From NCBI GenBank assembly GCA_037349105.1, contig JAYJMM010000039.1, positions 6,788,501 to 6,852,500 on the forward strand: 64,000 nt of DNA. The letters are read 5' to 3'. The translations under genes and the position numbers were made by a program. How positions within the stretch are numbered: position 1 is the first letter of the stretch; each line of letters starts with the position of its first letter. The notes beneath the pieces were generated by a model. The model did not search any database and was not told the DNA's origin. It saw nothing but the letters and a program-made list of their open reading frames with translations. The stretch is from Limnomonas spitsbergensis (lineage: Eukaryota; Chlorophyta; Chlorophyceae; Chlamydomonadales). Below, piece after piece: positions 49,498-59,444 of the stretch.

Positions 49498-51281
49498 AAT
49501 CTTGCCCATCTTTCAGGTCCATTCTTTCACAGGGCTTCCTAATTCCGCTGTCACTGTTGCTGCCTAATTTTCGGGCCCATTCTCCAAAAAGCTTCCCGTG
49601 TTTGCTGCTTCTGCCTCTGCTGCTGCCTCAACCTTAGGCACACACATTCAATTGTTAAGCTTCGTATTCTGCTGCTGCTGCTGCTGCTGCCTCAACCGTG
49701 CATTCAATTGTTAAGCTTCGTATTCTGCGGCTGCTGCTGCTGCTGCTGCTGCTGCTGCCTCAACCGTGCATTCAATTGGCAAGCTTCGTATTCTGCTGCT
49801 GCTGCTGCTGCTGCCTCAACCGTGCATTCAATTGGCAAGCTTCGTATTCTGCGGCTGCTGCTGCCTGCTTCTCAGGTCCATTAAGCTCAGCAACGCGGCG
49901 TTCCAGACGCGGGTTGCATCGATGGAAGGCTCCCTGGAGATCCTGGAGCTGGCTGGATTCCAGGTGGGGAGTAGGGGTTCAGGGGTTGGTAGGATGGGGT
50001 TGTGGGCACCCCAGAGATCATGGAGCTGGCAGAATCCAGGTTGTGAAACTGGGATGGGGCTGAAGGGGGTCATGCAACGGGTTGTGTTCTTTGAGGGCAC
50101 CACGGGGGCACTCAAGAGTCACTGGAGCTGGCAGGCTTCCCGGTGAGGGGGGGGTGGGGGGTCAATTTCTTGCATGCAGGACTTGGATCTCCCTGACGAT
50201 GCGCCTTGCAAGGGCCGTGTTCCCTTCTGAAGAAGGTCGCGGTATGTGGCTACCGTGCTGCCAGCTGTCAAACCACACAAAAAGAAACATTGTGGCCTGT
50301 GGGCTGTGACACAATAAATGAAACCTGACCTGTGGGGGGGAGCAGCGGGTTTTCATTTTTTTTACAGTGCTCAAAAGATATGGATGTGCATGAATTTTGC
50401 TCAGCGAATTGCGGGCATCTGTCCCATTCATCAAATGCCGTGCTGGACTGGAGTAAGGGCCAATGGGCCACACATGTATAACAGGGAAGGGCTTGAGTTG
50501 GACTACAGAAGAACCTGATTGGAGTTCAAGGACCAGAGCTATAAACACTGGTTTACCTGGAGTTTGGTGTAGCAGCGTGTCCTCTATCTGTAACTGGCTT
50601 GGTCTTGGGTCCTACATCTTGCTTCCAGTGCCCTAGCGTGAAGGAGAGGCTTAGGGAGAGAGGTTGGGCAGGCCCCCCGAAGGGCGCCACAGACTTCCAA
50701 CAGTTGTACTGGGGCAGGCTTGGATGGGAGGCTTTACCTTATGTTGAGAACGTCGTATGCTTTGTTGAGGACTAGTTTTGTTGCATTTCTTTGCCTTATT
50801 GGGGCAAGGTACTTCGGGCTGCCTTTTCCTTTTGGGGGGGTATTTCTTTCCTTTGTGTCCTTCTCCCTCTTTCCCACTTTTTCGTCCTTTCTTTTGTCCT
50901 GCCCCCTTTTGTTGTCTCCATCTTTCCTCCCAACTCTTTTTAGTTAGGCGCACGTGGCTGAGCCTTTTTGAGCAGGGCCCACAGGTGCAATGTCATTGAC
51001 ATGATAACTATTTATTTCATGACGACGCCGTAAGGATAAAAGCCACCATACCAAAACAAAAGCACAAGCTTACACCAAATCTGAAACCCTGGAATCTGAA
51101 TTTTTGAAATGATAAATCTGACAAGTTTGAAATACCATCTGCTGTTGCCTCTCCCTGCCATTTCCAGAAAACCGACGAGACACTTTCGATGCCGCGGGAC
51201 AAGGTCAACGTTGAGATTTTGGGGGCCGTTGGTGGGGAGCTGAACAACGTGCTCACAAATCCGTTCTTTGGGGCATTTTAA
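38308..51281 (+). CDS. C2H2 / UBA / PUB domain protein (plant At1g04850-like)
   Basis: Eleven exons with consistent phases give about 429 residues: 38308-38424, 38641-38742, 40390-40530, 41842-42018, 45220-45324, 45779-45871, 46405-46465, 47549-47695, 48355-48499, 49876-49963, 51168-51281 (TAA). Exons 1-2: two C2H2 fingers (VCKDCNVML...H...H; VCTECGKPC...H...H). Exon 4: UBA (MLKEMEAMGFP, RALHFSGNSTVEGAINWL). Exons 5-8: charged coiled coil (EEDRRERRRKLGLPEEL). Exons 9-11: PUB fold (MLKYLGNIAANPEEEKFR, SLEILELAGFQ, NVLTNPFFGAF). UBA binds ubiquitin and PUB binds p97/CDC48 tails, so a CDC48/ubiquitin adaptor role is inferred. The exon 2 acceptor could be 38647. The gene is 13 kb long, mostly because of repeats and transposon remnants in introns. 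Confidence 0.85.
38800..39310. repeat. Degenerate tandem repeat, about 100-115 bp
   Basis: Four to five units sharing ttctgctgatgg(g/a)ttt and catgc-rich blocks; the last two (39100-39290) are most alike. Confidence 0.7.
39680..39772. repeat. Family B repeat fragment
   Basis: ccagccgtaggtcggccaag followed by atttggtccctat and ggtggctgcccggtagtgg. Confidence 0.5.
40010..40375 (+). repeat. Tandem copies of PUB/UBA exon 3 acceptor edge
   Basis: The acceptor and start of exon 3 (cag/accgatgaaagcgctac, gctggacac) recur at about 40014, 40134, 40240 and partly 40300 in units of about 105-120 bp, each after a ctctcttag/cag-type pyrimidine tract. Confidence 0.85.
41395..41590 (+). repeat. Two copies of UBA exon 4 acceptor edge
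   Basis: cagttgtgagtgagacgctg ttgacggagatgg (about 41411) and ccaggttgacaaggatgaag (about 41537) repeat the exon 4 start (ggttgtggatgacgccatg ttgaaggagatgg), with ttccccggct following. Confidence 0.75.
42035..42410 (+). repeat. Copies of UBA exon 4 donor edge
   Basis: Four further copies of the end of exon 4 with its donor (gatcaactcccttgagtcac, ggaggcagac, ctgctggtgctaaag/gtggg) lie directly after the true donor at 42018; a 49-bp subunit is repeated three times at 42225-42350. Confidence 0.9.
42815..43168 (+). pseudogene. hAT transposase C-terminal (dimerisation) domain remnant
   Basis: Frame reads ...YPLLSVARRLLSIHVTTCAAERNWSAWG...LGIEQAEKLIYVKVH, the conserved C-terminal hAT dimerisation motif. 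Only this end of the transposase is present; it is an old insertion in intron 4 of the PUB/UBA gene, same strand. Confidence 0.8.
43681..44352 (+). pseudogene. Interrupted ORF ending in a CxxCRW/GCxxCR zinc-like motif
   Basis: One frame from 43681 to a TGA at 44350-44352 is broken by a single TAG at 44143. The middle holds two copies of a segment (RGRGRAAQAAET at about 44040 and 44165) and the end reads VFGCSKCRWESRGCAACRQRR. Paired CxxC/GCxxCR ends occur in algal mobile-element proteins as far as I recall; function unknown. Lies in the same intron as the hAT remnant. Confidence 0.4.
44940..45085. repeat. Family B related segment with internal duplication
   Basis: ggctttcgctacaattcagt followed by two copies of a gtggtgcagcctgctctgtt block. 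Confidence 0.5.
45134..45164. repeat. Interstitial telomere-like repeat
   Basis: ccctaaaccctaaccctaaa and following ccctaaacccc, flanked by a direct repeat of aaagtgttccggtgatccct. Confidence 0.8.
45350..45428 (+). repeat. Copy of PUB/UBA exon 5 donor edge
   Basis: gcgcatggccaaggttaaga gggagcgggaagagaag repeats the end of exon 5 (gcgcaaggctaaggaaaaga gggagcgggaagagaag). Confidence 0.85.
46140..46345. repeat. Tandem repeat of about 40 bp
   Basis: Five to six units of atggctgataaggtttgggg tttac. Confidence 0.85.
46525..46770 (+). repeat. Copies of PUB/UBA exon 7 donor edge
   Basis: The end of exon 7 with donor (aaaagatcaaggccaagctg g/gtgagtcatg) is repeated at 46535-46580, and decayed at 46620-46660 and 46740-46770, in units of about 95 bp separated by poly-G. 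Confidence 0.9.
47035..47180. repeat. Family B repeat fragment
   Basis: gaccggcccacggctgatgg and ccaagcagaaaggcttgatg blocks, reverse orientation of the family motif. Confidence 0.45.
47325..47540 (+). repeat. Two 105-bp copies of PUB/UBA exon 8 acceptor edge
   Basis: Acceptors ctcttag/ag at 47338, 47443 and the true one at 47548 are spaced exactly 105 bases apart. Each is followed by gaggaccggcgagagc and 40 more exon-like bases. The two copies are essentially identical to each other and stay open in the exon 8 frame. Confidence 0.95.
47720..47840 (+). repeat. Two copies of PUB/UBA exon 8 donor edge
   Basis: gcggccaagaagatgttcac cttcgtcaaaccaatggcag/gtaagg (47727-47770) and a more decayed copy (47798-47835) follow the true exon end at 47695. 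Confidence 0.9.
48170..48345 (+). repeat. Copy of PUB/UBA exon 9 acceptor edge
   Basis: gtgcag/tggcagacaaggtgctta agcttctggtcgcgatgcag at 48233-48275 mirrors the true exon 9 start (ttcag/tgatcgataaggtgcgca agctgctggtggcaatgaag at 48355). Confidence 0.85.
48580..48915 (+). repeat. Three decaying copies of PUB/UBA exon 9 donor edge
   Basis: The segment tacctagggaacattgcggc...gaggaggaaaagttcagg is echoed at about 48591-48640, 48726-48772 and 48848-48910 at about 60-70% similarity, in units of about 130 bp. Confidence 0.75.
49065..49262. repeat. Family B dispersed repeat, fuller copy
   Basis: gcttcggctacacttcagct acaatccagct, then cctggcctatggctggcagg, ggctactggctggaggcc and ccaatgggcccagtgg blocks. 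Confidence 0.6.
49430..49870 (+). repeat. CTG-rich array derived from exon 10 acceptor edge
   Basis: Units of about 68 bp, (ctg)n followed by cctcaaccgtgcattcaatt and aagcttcgtattctg, repeat four times (49625-49870). Earlier, less regular units carry cag/gtccatt or cag/gcccact. All resemble the true exon 10 acceptor (ctgcttctcag/gtccattaagctc at 49876). Confidence 0.75.
49990..50150 (+). repeat. Two copies of PUB/UBA exon 10 donor edge
   Basis: ccagagatcatggagctggc agaatccagg (about 50010) and gtcactggagctggcaggct tcccg/gtgagg (about 50118) echo gagatcctggagctggctgg attccag/gtgggg. Confidence 0.8.
50650..51005 (+). mobile_element. Family A repeat copy
   Basis: Carries gtactggggcaggcttgg, a pyrimidine-rich tract, then gcgcacgtggctgagcct ... 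gggcccacaggtgcaatg and tcattgac. Inserted in the last intron of the PUB/UBA gene. Confidence 0.7.
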
Positions 51282-51867
51282 TACCCTAGGGGCATGCTTT
51301 CGGGTTCTGCACTTCAGTAGTAAGATGAAAAGGGTGAAGAAGCTTTGCGTGATGGACCTCATCCACAAGTTGCTTGCTGCTTGGCAGATGATGTTCATAT
51401 CCCGCCTGGAGATGTGTTTTCTGACTGTTCAGTGTAAGCAACCGAAGACGGATCTGCATCGAGCTTGTTCTCGATTGGCCCTGGTCTGAGTGCGTAATTG
51501 GTTGGAGCTGAGACTAACAGATGTCTGGCTATATCTAAATACCAGAATATGGTTGGACCCAGGGGCGAGCCCAGGGGGATCCTCTGGTTGGATCTGATCC
51601 CCGGCAGCCTGTTGGGTCTGAATACTGGCAATTGTTTAGAACTTTGTCTAGAACGCTGGGCTCCATGTTCCTGCCCCCTCACATAGGAGGATGACATGGC
51701 TGCTCCATGGCCCAGGCTGTGCACGGTAGCTGGAAGTGAGCCTAGTCATTTCCTACTAGCCCCACGCAGCCGAGCGATCAGCAGGGCCCAGCGGGTACCG
51801 TTCTAAACTGGCATCTGTTTACGTCATAAGAACGGTGTACGACATGCATGAATCTTAATACCGGCAT

Positions 51868-51965
51868 GTTAATGACGTTACACCTCTGGGCTATGCCGAA
51901 ATGAAGCTCGGCCACGTCAGCAAACAAAAAGTCAGCTAGGAAAGTCAAGGGAGAAGGCACAAGAG
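51868..51965 (-). mobile_element. Family A repeat terminus
   Basis: aatgacgttacacctctggg ... gctcggccacgt. Confidence 0.55.
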
Positions 51966-52719
51966 GAAAGAACGGAAAGCAAGTACCGGCATGTGGTCGG
52001 ATCTGAATACCGGTATCTACTTGGAGCTGAGGACAGATGTGCACCGGGCATCTGGCTGGATCTGCATGCCGGAACCAGATTGGGTCTGGATTTCAGAAAT
52101 ATGGTTGAACCTTTCCGGTATACCATTACCGATATCCGAATCCCCCCCTTGCATACAGCCGTGCATCATCAACGGAGAATGAAGGGACAAATTAGGGTAC
52201 CAGTCCATTGATAAAAAAGGCTTCACATCAGAACTTCAAGCGCTTGATGGATGGGATGCACTGAACTTTCGGGTCAGGGTTTAGCCGAGTGTAAGACATA
52301 AAGATTTGCATATAACATGCGACTATCCGGGCCATCTTTGACTATCCGGGCCATCTTTGAATATCCGGGCCATCATTCGGAGTTAAGAACCACCGTAGGT
52401 AGTGGTACGGATCCCTTTATGCTGCATAAGACAGCAATCGGGTACGTTTGTTTACCCCCCCCCTCTTTGATGGCATGGGGTGAGAGGGGGGAGGTGAAGG
52501 GGGGGGGCGGGGTGTGAGGGGGGAGGAGAAGGGGGGGGGAGCGGGGTGTTGGAAAGCCCAGGAGGAAACAGGCCTCCAGTGTCTCACGTTTCTACATCGT
52601 CTTATATTGATGACGTGACACATCTGCGCCGTATGTAATAATACAAGAAGTGCTACCGTTGTTAAGGACATCGGCCACCTTTCATCGTGTATGAACAAGC
52701 AAGTCTAGCATGGACAGAT

Positions 52720-52900
52720 GGACCCTTGCCGGACTCTCCACCCAGCCAGGAATTGGTCTTCTTTGCCTTCCCGGCCTCTCCTTTTGTTCCTTTCCCCCCC
52801 TCTTCCTTTTAGTTCCTTCTTTTCTCCCTTCTGAACAGTTGGGCGCCCACGTGGCCGAGCTTTGAGCGGGCCCAGAGGTGTAACGTTATTGACCCAACCA
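52720..52900 (+). mobile_element. Family A repeat copy
   Basis: Pyrimidine-rich tract followed by gggcgcccacgtggccgagc and gggcccagaggtgtaacg ttattgac. Confidence 0.65.
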
Positions 52901-53376
52901 GACAGGTAGGCAGCCTAGCAACTAATAGGTAATTGGTCGTTAAAAGGTCGACACATGTCGGAATGCATGAACTGCTTTTAAAGCCCCCAAGGACGATGCA
53001 TAGTGTTGAGGCAATCCTTTTCGGGTCGAGTCGTCATATGCATATTACCCATGGACAGCACATCAAGAGATGCAGAGATCTGAAAACGAATCTGGACATG
53101 TGCATCAACCTCAGCAGATCTGCGCCAGATCTGAAGATCTGAGGCGACACCGGCGGATCTGCACAAAGGGCGGTATCCTGCCTACAAATCTAAATGGCCA
53201 GCTCAGTTGGCAAAAAACCTTATCAGTCTCAGGCGCTATATCTTCTTCGCAGGAGGCACAAAAAGGAGGCATCAGCTTGTCAGTCAAAAACCAACAACCT
53301 AACAAACCCTGATTTCCTCTGTCATATTAAACGGGTCACAAGTTCACAACCCTGGCAGTCCTCTGGCGCCAGCTGC

Positions 53377-56300
53377 TTATCCCCTGTCGTCATCCACAAA
53401 GACGGAGCCAAACGCGTAGAAGCGGTTGAGAGCGCCGACCAGGCCCGTGCAGTACCCCCTGATCGTGCTCCTCAGGTCCTCCGTAACGGGATTCATGTCC
53501 AGCTTCCTGAAAAATGGCATCGAGGAAAAGAAATGATACACTGAAGCACTGAAGGCCGTGGAAGGTTGGTGTGAATTCAAGTCCAGCATTCTGCACAGAC
53601 ATTGGCATACGCAGATAGACATTAGACATCGGCACGCACAGACATAAGCCTCCAGTGGGTCAATTGTGGCTAAACGTTGACTGGCTTTTGGCCATGGGCG
53701 ACAGCTAAACTTGAGAGCATACACGTGTATGGCATGCTCATTGCACCGCTGCAGGGTCCACCCAGCGTGGAACACGCATATTGGGGCATCCCCTCAACAG
53801 TCTCACAGGCATCTCATAATCTTTGCCCTGCCCCCTCCTCACAGCAGCTTTAAATTTTCTTGCCAGGCCTCGATATTCAACCCACACCCATGATCGCATT
53901 TATTTTTTCCCTGTCCCCCTCCTCGCACCAGACCGCAACATTAAGTTCCACGCCCATGAGCCATTTGTCGTGTGTCTGCCCTGCCCACCCTGCCCATATC
54001 TCCTGCCCCCCTCCTGGCACCAGATCTCCATCGTTGCCCTTCCCCCTCCTCGCACCAGAGATCAGTCTTCAATCGAAGCCCATAGGAAAATTCATGCACA
54101 AGACTAAACTACTAAATCCGAGCCCACAGGCAAATTTCCGCACCAGATCTCAATGTTCTTCCCCTCCACCACGTCGACGTGTCCCTCCATGACGGGGAAG
54201 CCGTCTTCGCCCTTGCCCACCCACTGCTGCTTATCTAGGGGGAGGTCATCAAACTGCAAAAGATGAGGCGGGTGGAGGAGGTAAGCAGATGAGCTGAAAG
54301 GAACATCTTAACCTCGTCTGGTTGTCCAGATTGAGGTAATCAAGCTGCGTAAGGCGGGTCGAGAAGGTGACAACAGAGGTTGAGTGTAATACCACCCACT
54401 GCTGGTTGTCTAGATCGAGGCCACCAAACTGCGAATCACAGGAAGGGTCGGGAAGGATGATTCGAAAAGGGTGCACGTCCTCGCCCGTGCCTGCCCACTA
54501 CTGCTTGTTTAGGCAGAGGTCCTCAAACTGCCTGTTCCCTAGAACACCCTACAATCCATTATATGTTGAGAAACCCCATGAAGATAGGGTGCGCCCGGCA
54601 TGGGCACCAGGTGAAATCCTTGCCCTTGGGTTGGGCAGGAGGAAGAGACAGGAGGGGTGTGCGGGAAGATTGTGCTGGCATACAAGTTAGGGTTTAACAA
54701 ACCCTTACCCATCCCCTCATCTGTACCACTATGTCTGTCACCTGGCTTCCGACCTCGTAATAAAGGGTTCAGAGTTCAAAGGGTTTGATACATTCCTTTC
54801 CCTGGACCCTCATCTGTACCCCAATGTCTGCCTGCTTGGTTCCATTCTTACATGTGTAGAATACCGTTTTCAGGGTTCAACGCGTTCCTTTTCCTAGAAC
54901 CTTACCAGCACCCCACTGTCTGCCAGCTTGGCGCCCTCCTTGCAGATGCTTGGTCTATACTATTCAGGGTTCATCACATTCACAACCCTAGACCTCCAAT
55001 TGTATCCCACCGCCTGCCAGCATGGTTCCATCCTGACAGATGCAGGTTCAACGTTTTCCTATTCCGAAGCCCTCACCAGCACCCCACTGATTATCACCTT
55101 GGATCCATCCCTCTAGATACAGGGCATCTGCTACCGTATTCAGGGTTCAACACATTCCTTTCCTGGACCCTAACAATTCAAAAATCGCCCCTGCGCGGAG
55201 TTAAACTCAGATTTTTTCCGTCGTATTTATCCTGGACCCTCACCTGGACACCAATGTCTGTCAGCTTTGTTCCATCCTTGTAGATGCCGACCTTGAAGCC
55301 CCAGATGGACTCTCCTCTGTACAAGGGCTCCACATTCATGGGCATGCCAAAGTTCCTGCATGTCGTTTGGCCAGGAGGAGGAGTAGGAGTCAGTCTCTCC
55401 CCACACGTTCATGGACATGCCAAAAATAGTATGGGAAGGAGGGCTAGAATGGGCAAGAGGGGCCAGAGCCTCAGGTGGAAGAGGTGAGGGGGGAGAGAGG
55501 GGAGTGGGGGGGTAGGAGATTGAGAGGGGTCAGGGAGGGAGGGAGGGGGGGGGAAAGGAGGGATGAAGGAGGTGGGAAGAGAGGGAGTGAGGAAGGAGAA
55601 GAGGGAGGAGCTTAAACAGTGTTAAGGGGCATGTATAGCACTGGGCACCAAACCATCAGCCAGAGGCAACCACCCAGTAGAGTGCTCCTTAAATACCACA
55701 TAGCCACACAAAGTGTAATACATTGGAAGGGTGAGGCGGCTGACACGTGTGGTGCACTGGCACACCCAGGCACACACCCTGGGAATGAATTCCCCCCATG
55801 GAATTAACCCTGTAACTGGATGATGAATAATAAAAAAACTGCGCATCGATGACGAATATGCAAACCCTAAATGATGTTAACGAAGAACTGAAGAAGCAAA
55901 CCCTGAACCTTGAGGAGGAATAAACAAACCCCAAACCCCGGGGCTGAATAAATAAACGGTGGCAGTGTCTTACAGCACCCACCTGAAGCCTCCCTCGCCA
56001 GCCTCGATGACCGACCACTTGTAAAGCTACCGGGGGCAAAAAAGTAAATGGGATTGCAAGTCAGCAGCAATGTAAGTAATAGAGAGATAAGCGATGGCAA
56101 TGCATTATATGGGGAGGCAATAATAAGTGTTATCTGTCCTGTGCCATGAAACATGTGGGGCGTGCTGGTCAGCTAGTACTGGGCTGATTCTGATTTATGA
56201 CCAAGCCTCGACCGGCCCTCGGCTGGCAAGCCAAGAAGCAGGTTTTGCTGCACCAGGGTGCCTGGGCTGAATGTGGCTGGAACCTGGTTAAAGTGTGCTT

Positions 56301-57440
56301 TAACACACACACACGCGCCAAAGCCAGGGTGTGCATCCCTCATTAAGAAAGCAGGGGAAAAGCGTGGTTTTAACATGCATGGTATCTGTCCAGCAGATGA
56401 GTGGGTTGGGAAGCGAATGCCAGCTTCATCCAGTGAAGTCTATGATTATATTTTCTTTGCTCAACAACTGCTCAGCTGTTGTTCAGGTACCTACCTACCT
56501 GCCGCCAGAGGCTATATGCATAGCCTGCCAAGCTACTTGGGGCACTGGTCGGCCCAGGTCTAGACCCAATCGGTTGTTTTACAGTTGAGGGGCGGCCCAC
56601 CAAAGGTGGCTCGTTGCCAGAAAATGAAAACAAACATTGTATGAGCTTCGCCAATCTCTAGAGGTCGTGCACCTCCAAAGAGTGTGTGCTCTATTTTTTT
56701 GTGTGCAGCTTTATAGCCCCCGCTGCCTGGCGTATGTAGCAGACGCCGCTATAAGCAGCAAAGCAGTCAGTGCTCAGCACTGTCTATATAAGGATGCTCC
56801 AGCTACAATTCAGCTCCATCACGGATTTGGCTGTGGATGCATGGTGTCACTAGCCATGTTAATTGGGCCACCGGGTACGTGCCGGCACATGCTTGGCCTC
56901 ATCGGCCTAGTGCCCCAGTAGTGGCTGAACCGTGGCCTTCCAAGCATGGTCTTGTGTGCCCTGAAAAACTAACTTGCGCTCGCAGCAGCACCTGGCCCAT
57001 AGCGTTTGCAAATTGCGCCCAGACACATTGGAAACAGAAGAGCCAAAAGATTCAAGCCTTGGGGGAGAAATGAGCCTGTGTAACACATAGACAAAGGGAG
57101 CTTGGCAAACAAATGTTCCTGCTTCATACCTCCTTCATACCTGATCCATCATGTCGTCCCTCATGATGAAAGCTGGGACCTCAGTGGAAGAGATGAGCTT
57201 GCCCGTCGCGGCGTTGCCTGCAGGTGATGCCTGCGCAGCCACTTGGCGCGCGGCACGGGCTGGCCCACGCACAGCGGCACCGATCTGGCCTAATCTGGGC
57301 ACCTCGTCGCTGCGGGAGGAAGAGGCGGAGGCAGAAGAGGAGGGGCGAGACAGCGATGCTTGTCGCACGGTGATGGATGAGCGGAAGACAGCCTTGCTGC
57401 TGCCTGCAAGCCCGGAAGAGACCCGCATCTTCATCATCAT
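53377..57440 (-). CDS. PSA3-like plastid protein (photosystem I assembly family)
   Basis: Five minus-strand exons close in frame: 57440-57141, 56026-55983, 55355-55244, 54253-54144, 53506-53377 (TAA); 231 residues. Residues 1 to about 70 are rich in Ser, Ala and Arg with few acids (MRVSSGLAGSSKAVFRS), like a chloroplast transit peptide. The mature part reads VPAFIMRDDMMDQ-LYKWSVIEAGEGG-RNFGMPMNV, IWGFKVGIYKDGTKLTDIGV, WVGKGEDGFPVMEG, LRSTIRGYCTGLVGALNRFYAFGSVF. This order and the C-terminal AFGSVFVDD resemble plant PSA3 (PDE329), a stromal factor for photosystem I assembly; I am confident of a conserved plastid family, less so of the exact name. Introns 2-4 contain many copies of adjoining exon edges. 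Confidence 0.7.
53830..54110 (-). repeat. Copies of PSA3-like exon 4 donor edge
   Basis: At least four echoes of gcaccagatctcaatgttct tcccc (exon 4 end with donor at 54144), e.g. ggcaccagatctccatcgtt gcccttccccc at about 54015 and gcaccagaccgcaacattaa at about 53929. Confidence 0.75.
54290..54545 (-). repeat. Three copies of PSA3-like exon 4 acceptor edge
   Basis: cactgctggttgtctagatc gaggccaccaaactgcg (54391-54433) and versions at about 54310-54345 and 54497-54533 echo cactgctgcttatctaggg ggaggtcatcaaactgc at 54222-54257. Confidence 0.8.
54705..55140 (-). repeat. Five copies of PSA3-like exon 3 donor edge
   Basis: Units of about 90 bp such as accctcatctgtaccccaat gtctgcctgcttggttcca recur at about 54712, 54800, 54899, 54990 and 55070, echoing accctcacctggacaccaat gtctgtcagctttgttcca at 55236-55274; attcagggttcaacacattc filler separates them. 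Confidence 0.85.
55500..55610. repeat. Purine-rich low complexity (gggagg)n
   Basis: G/A-rich simple sequence in PSA3-like intron 2. Confidence 0.8.
56165..56300. repeat. Family B repeat fragment
   Basis: gaccaagcctcgaccggccc tcggctggcaagccaagaag, family B in reverse orientation. Confidence 0.45.
56785..56965. repeat. Family B dispersed repeat
   Basis: ggatgctccagctacaattc agct, then aattgggccaccgggtacg and gccccagtagtggctgaacc blocks. Confidence 0.6.
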
Positions 57441-58069
57441 GGTGGTGGTTTAGCTGTGGAGGGCCAGGGAGTGAAAAGAGGGTTGCGCCTGGATTCTAAT
57501 TAAGAATTCAGAAACGGTAAGGGTCACTTGAAGAAAGAGCCTCGGACATGACTCCAGTTATCCTCCCCACCCTTTTCTTGCGCTTCCACACTCTCGAAGA
57601 AGATAGGCGGCGTCAAAAAGATAAGATGCGGTCAGAACAGTCGAGACGTTTTCCTGAACTCACGCGTACAGGCGCCATGCACCTTCATTCTATACAAGTT
57701 TTACATGTGGGATAGCAAGACCCCCCCCGCCCGGCCTGTGCATGACATTTTCCCAAATTGCAAGTAACTGATACCCTGCGCAAGTACCGGTATACAGCAG
57801 CATAAATTCAGCAAATTCAGCAGCATAAGCCTCCTGAAATCAAAACTTCTGGAACATCAATGTCCACCAGCTGACCAACGGGGCCTTGTGCGTTACATAA
57901 GATGATAACATGTCTGCCGTGGCTCTCATTCATGCCCTCATACCTGCACCATGTCAGACACTCAAAAATTGATGGAGGGGGCATTGCTTATTTTCTTGTG
58001 CACCCGATCGCTCATGGGGGCTGCTAGGTGGCCACCTCTGTGCCTCAGGTGACCAAACCTTGACCAGCC

Positions 58070-58140
58070 CCTGTTACTTAGGTGCCCACACAGCCGAGCC
58101 TTTTTGAGCAGGGCCCAGAGGTGTATCGTCATTGATGCAT
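58070..58140 (+). mobile_element. Family A repeat terminus
   Basis: gtgcccacacagccgagcct ttttgagcagggcccagagg tgtatcgtcattga. Confidence 0.6.
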
Positions 58141-58739
58141 CTGTGCTCTGGAAGAAATTTGGTTCTTTTATTTTTCAGTGTATGATGAAAAGAGAGAATC
58201 AGCTCAAAACTTTGCCAAATCTCCCGCCTCCCCCCTAATTCTCTAGGCGGTGCTTAATCAAACTCTTTTGCACCCACGTCATGTTTTATGGCTGGGGCTT
58301 ATCTTCTGCACTATGGGGTTCATTCCCATGCCACTGTCGTGGTTGTGTGCTAGTTGCTTGCCCAGGGGGGTCACTGGTTTTCGCTTTCTGTCCTAGTGTA
58401 TCAAGTGCATGTACCGGTTTACGGGCACATGTCCCATGCATCAAGTGTGATGCTCTGTTGGACTAAAAAAACTTCACAAAACTTCACGATGACCTTGGCC
58501 AGCCTATGCGGCCAGTGGCACGAAAGCCTGGACTTGCAGCATGAAGTCTTGCAAACAGAAAATCAGGTTGCAGCTTCAATTTGTCTAAAGCACCCTGAAA
58601 GTAACTGTGGGGTGGGTGACCACGGACAGGCACGGAGGAGGCTCCCCCAGTACGGCAATATGGTAAGGCACTAACAGAGGACCGTTTCCCCCCCTGAGTT
58701 CCCCAGCCATTTGTGCCCCTTCACTTTATTGTTAAACTC

Positions 58740-59080
58740 CGATCAACTGACCGGTGTGTTTGTTTCTCTCTCTTTGTTGAGGGCTAGGGTCTCTGGGGCT
58801 GGAGTTTCGGTTTCCCTTTCCTTTGGGGTGGGTTTTCGATCTCCTCTTGCTTTCTATTCTCTCTTTGCTTTTGCTTACTGGTGGTTGACGTCTATAATCT
58901 AACCGGGCTGGGGAATTTCCAGACTTTCTTTCCTGTTTGGGTGGTCTTTTCCCTCGCCTTTTCCCGACAGTTTCCTGCCTCTCTCCTCTCGCCACAAGTT
59001 TCCCACCCGACCAGACAGTCGGGCACCCTCGCAGCCGAGCAATTTGAGCAGGGCCCAGATCTGTAACTTCATTGAATACC
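58740..59080 (+). mobile_element. Family A repeat copy
   Basis: Shares gagggctagggtctctgggg, pyrimidine-rich filler and the terminus gggcaccctcgcagccgagc ... gggcccagatctgtaac with other copies. Confidence 0.6.
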
Positions 59081-59444
59081 AAAGGTCTAAAAGTATCTGG
59101 GCACTGCATGACATGCACTCGAGTTCCGTTCACTAGCTGCAACACTCATTTACCATATGCTCCGACATGCAACTGCGGTTTCCAGAATTATAATAATGGA
59201 GAGATTTTAAATTTCCAATCCCTTCAGACCTTACTGTGAGCTGTAAATCCTACTGCTGATCCCCTTCTCTCATTTATTATAGAAAGGTAAAGTAACCAGA
59301 GAAAAGTAACCGTAGCCAAAGATAATGCCACACAGGCATGCGACCCCAAGGCAAGTTCATCTTGACCAGGGGATCTTGACCAGGATCTTGACAATAAGGG
59401 GTGCACGGAAGATTATATCTTCGTGCGCGCAAGACCAACATTGT

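Larger units (their letters stand above)
51282..53376. other. Convergent intergenic region with repeats
   Basis: Between the 3' ends of the PUB/UBA (+) and PSA3-like (-) genes. Holds family A copies at about 51868-51965 and 52720-52900, a triple ctatccgggccatctttga repeat (52322-52375), and G-rich low complexity (52480-52545). No gene supported. Confidence 0.5.
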
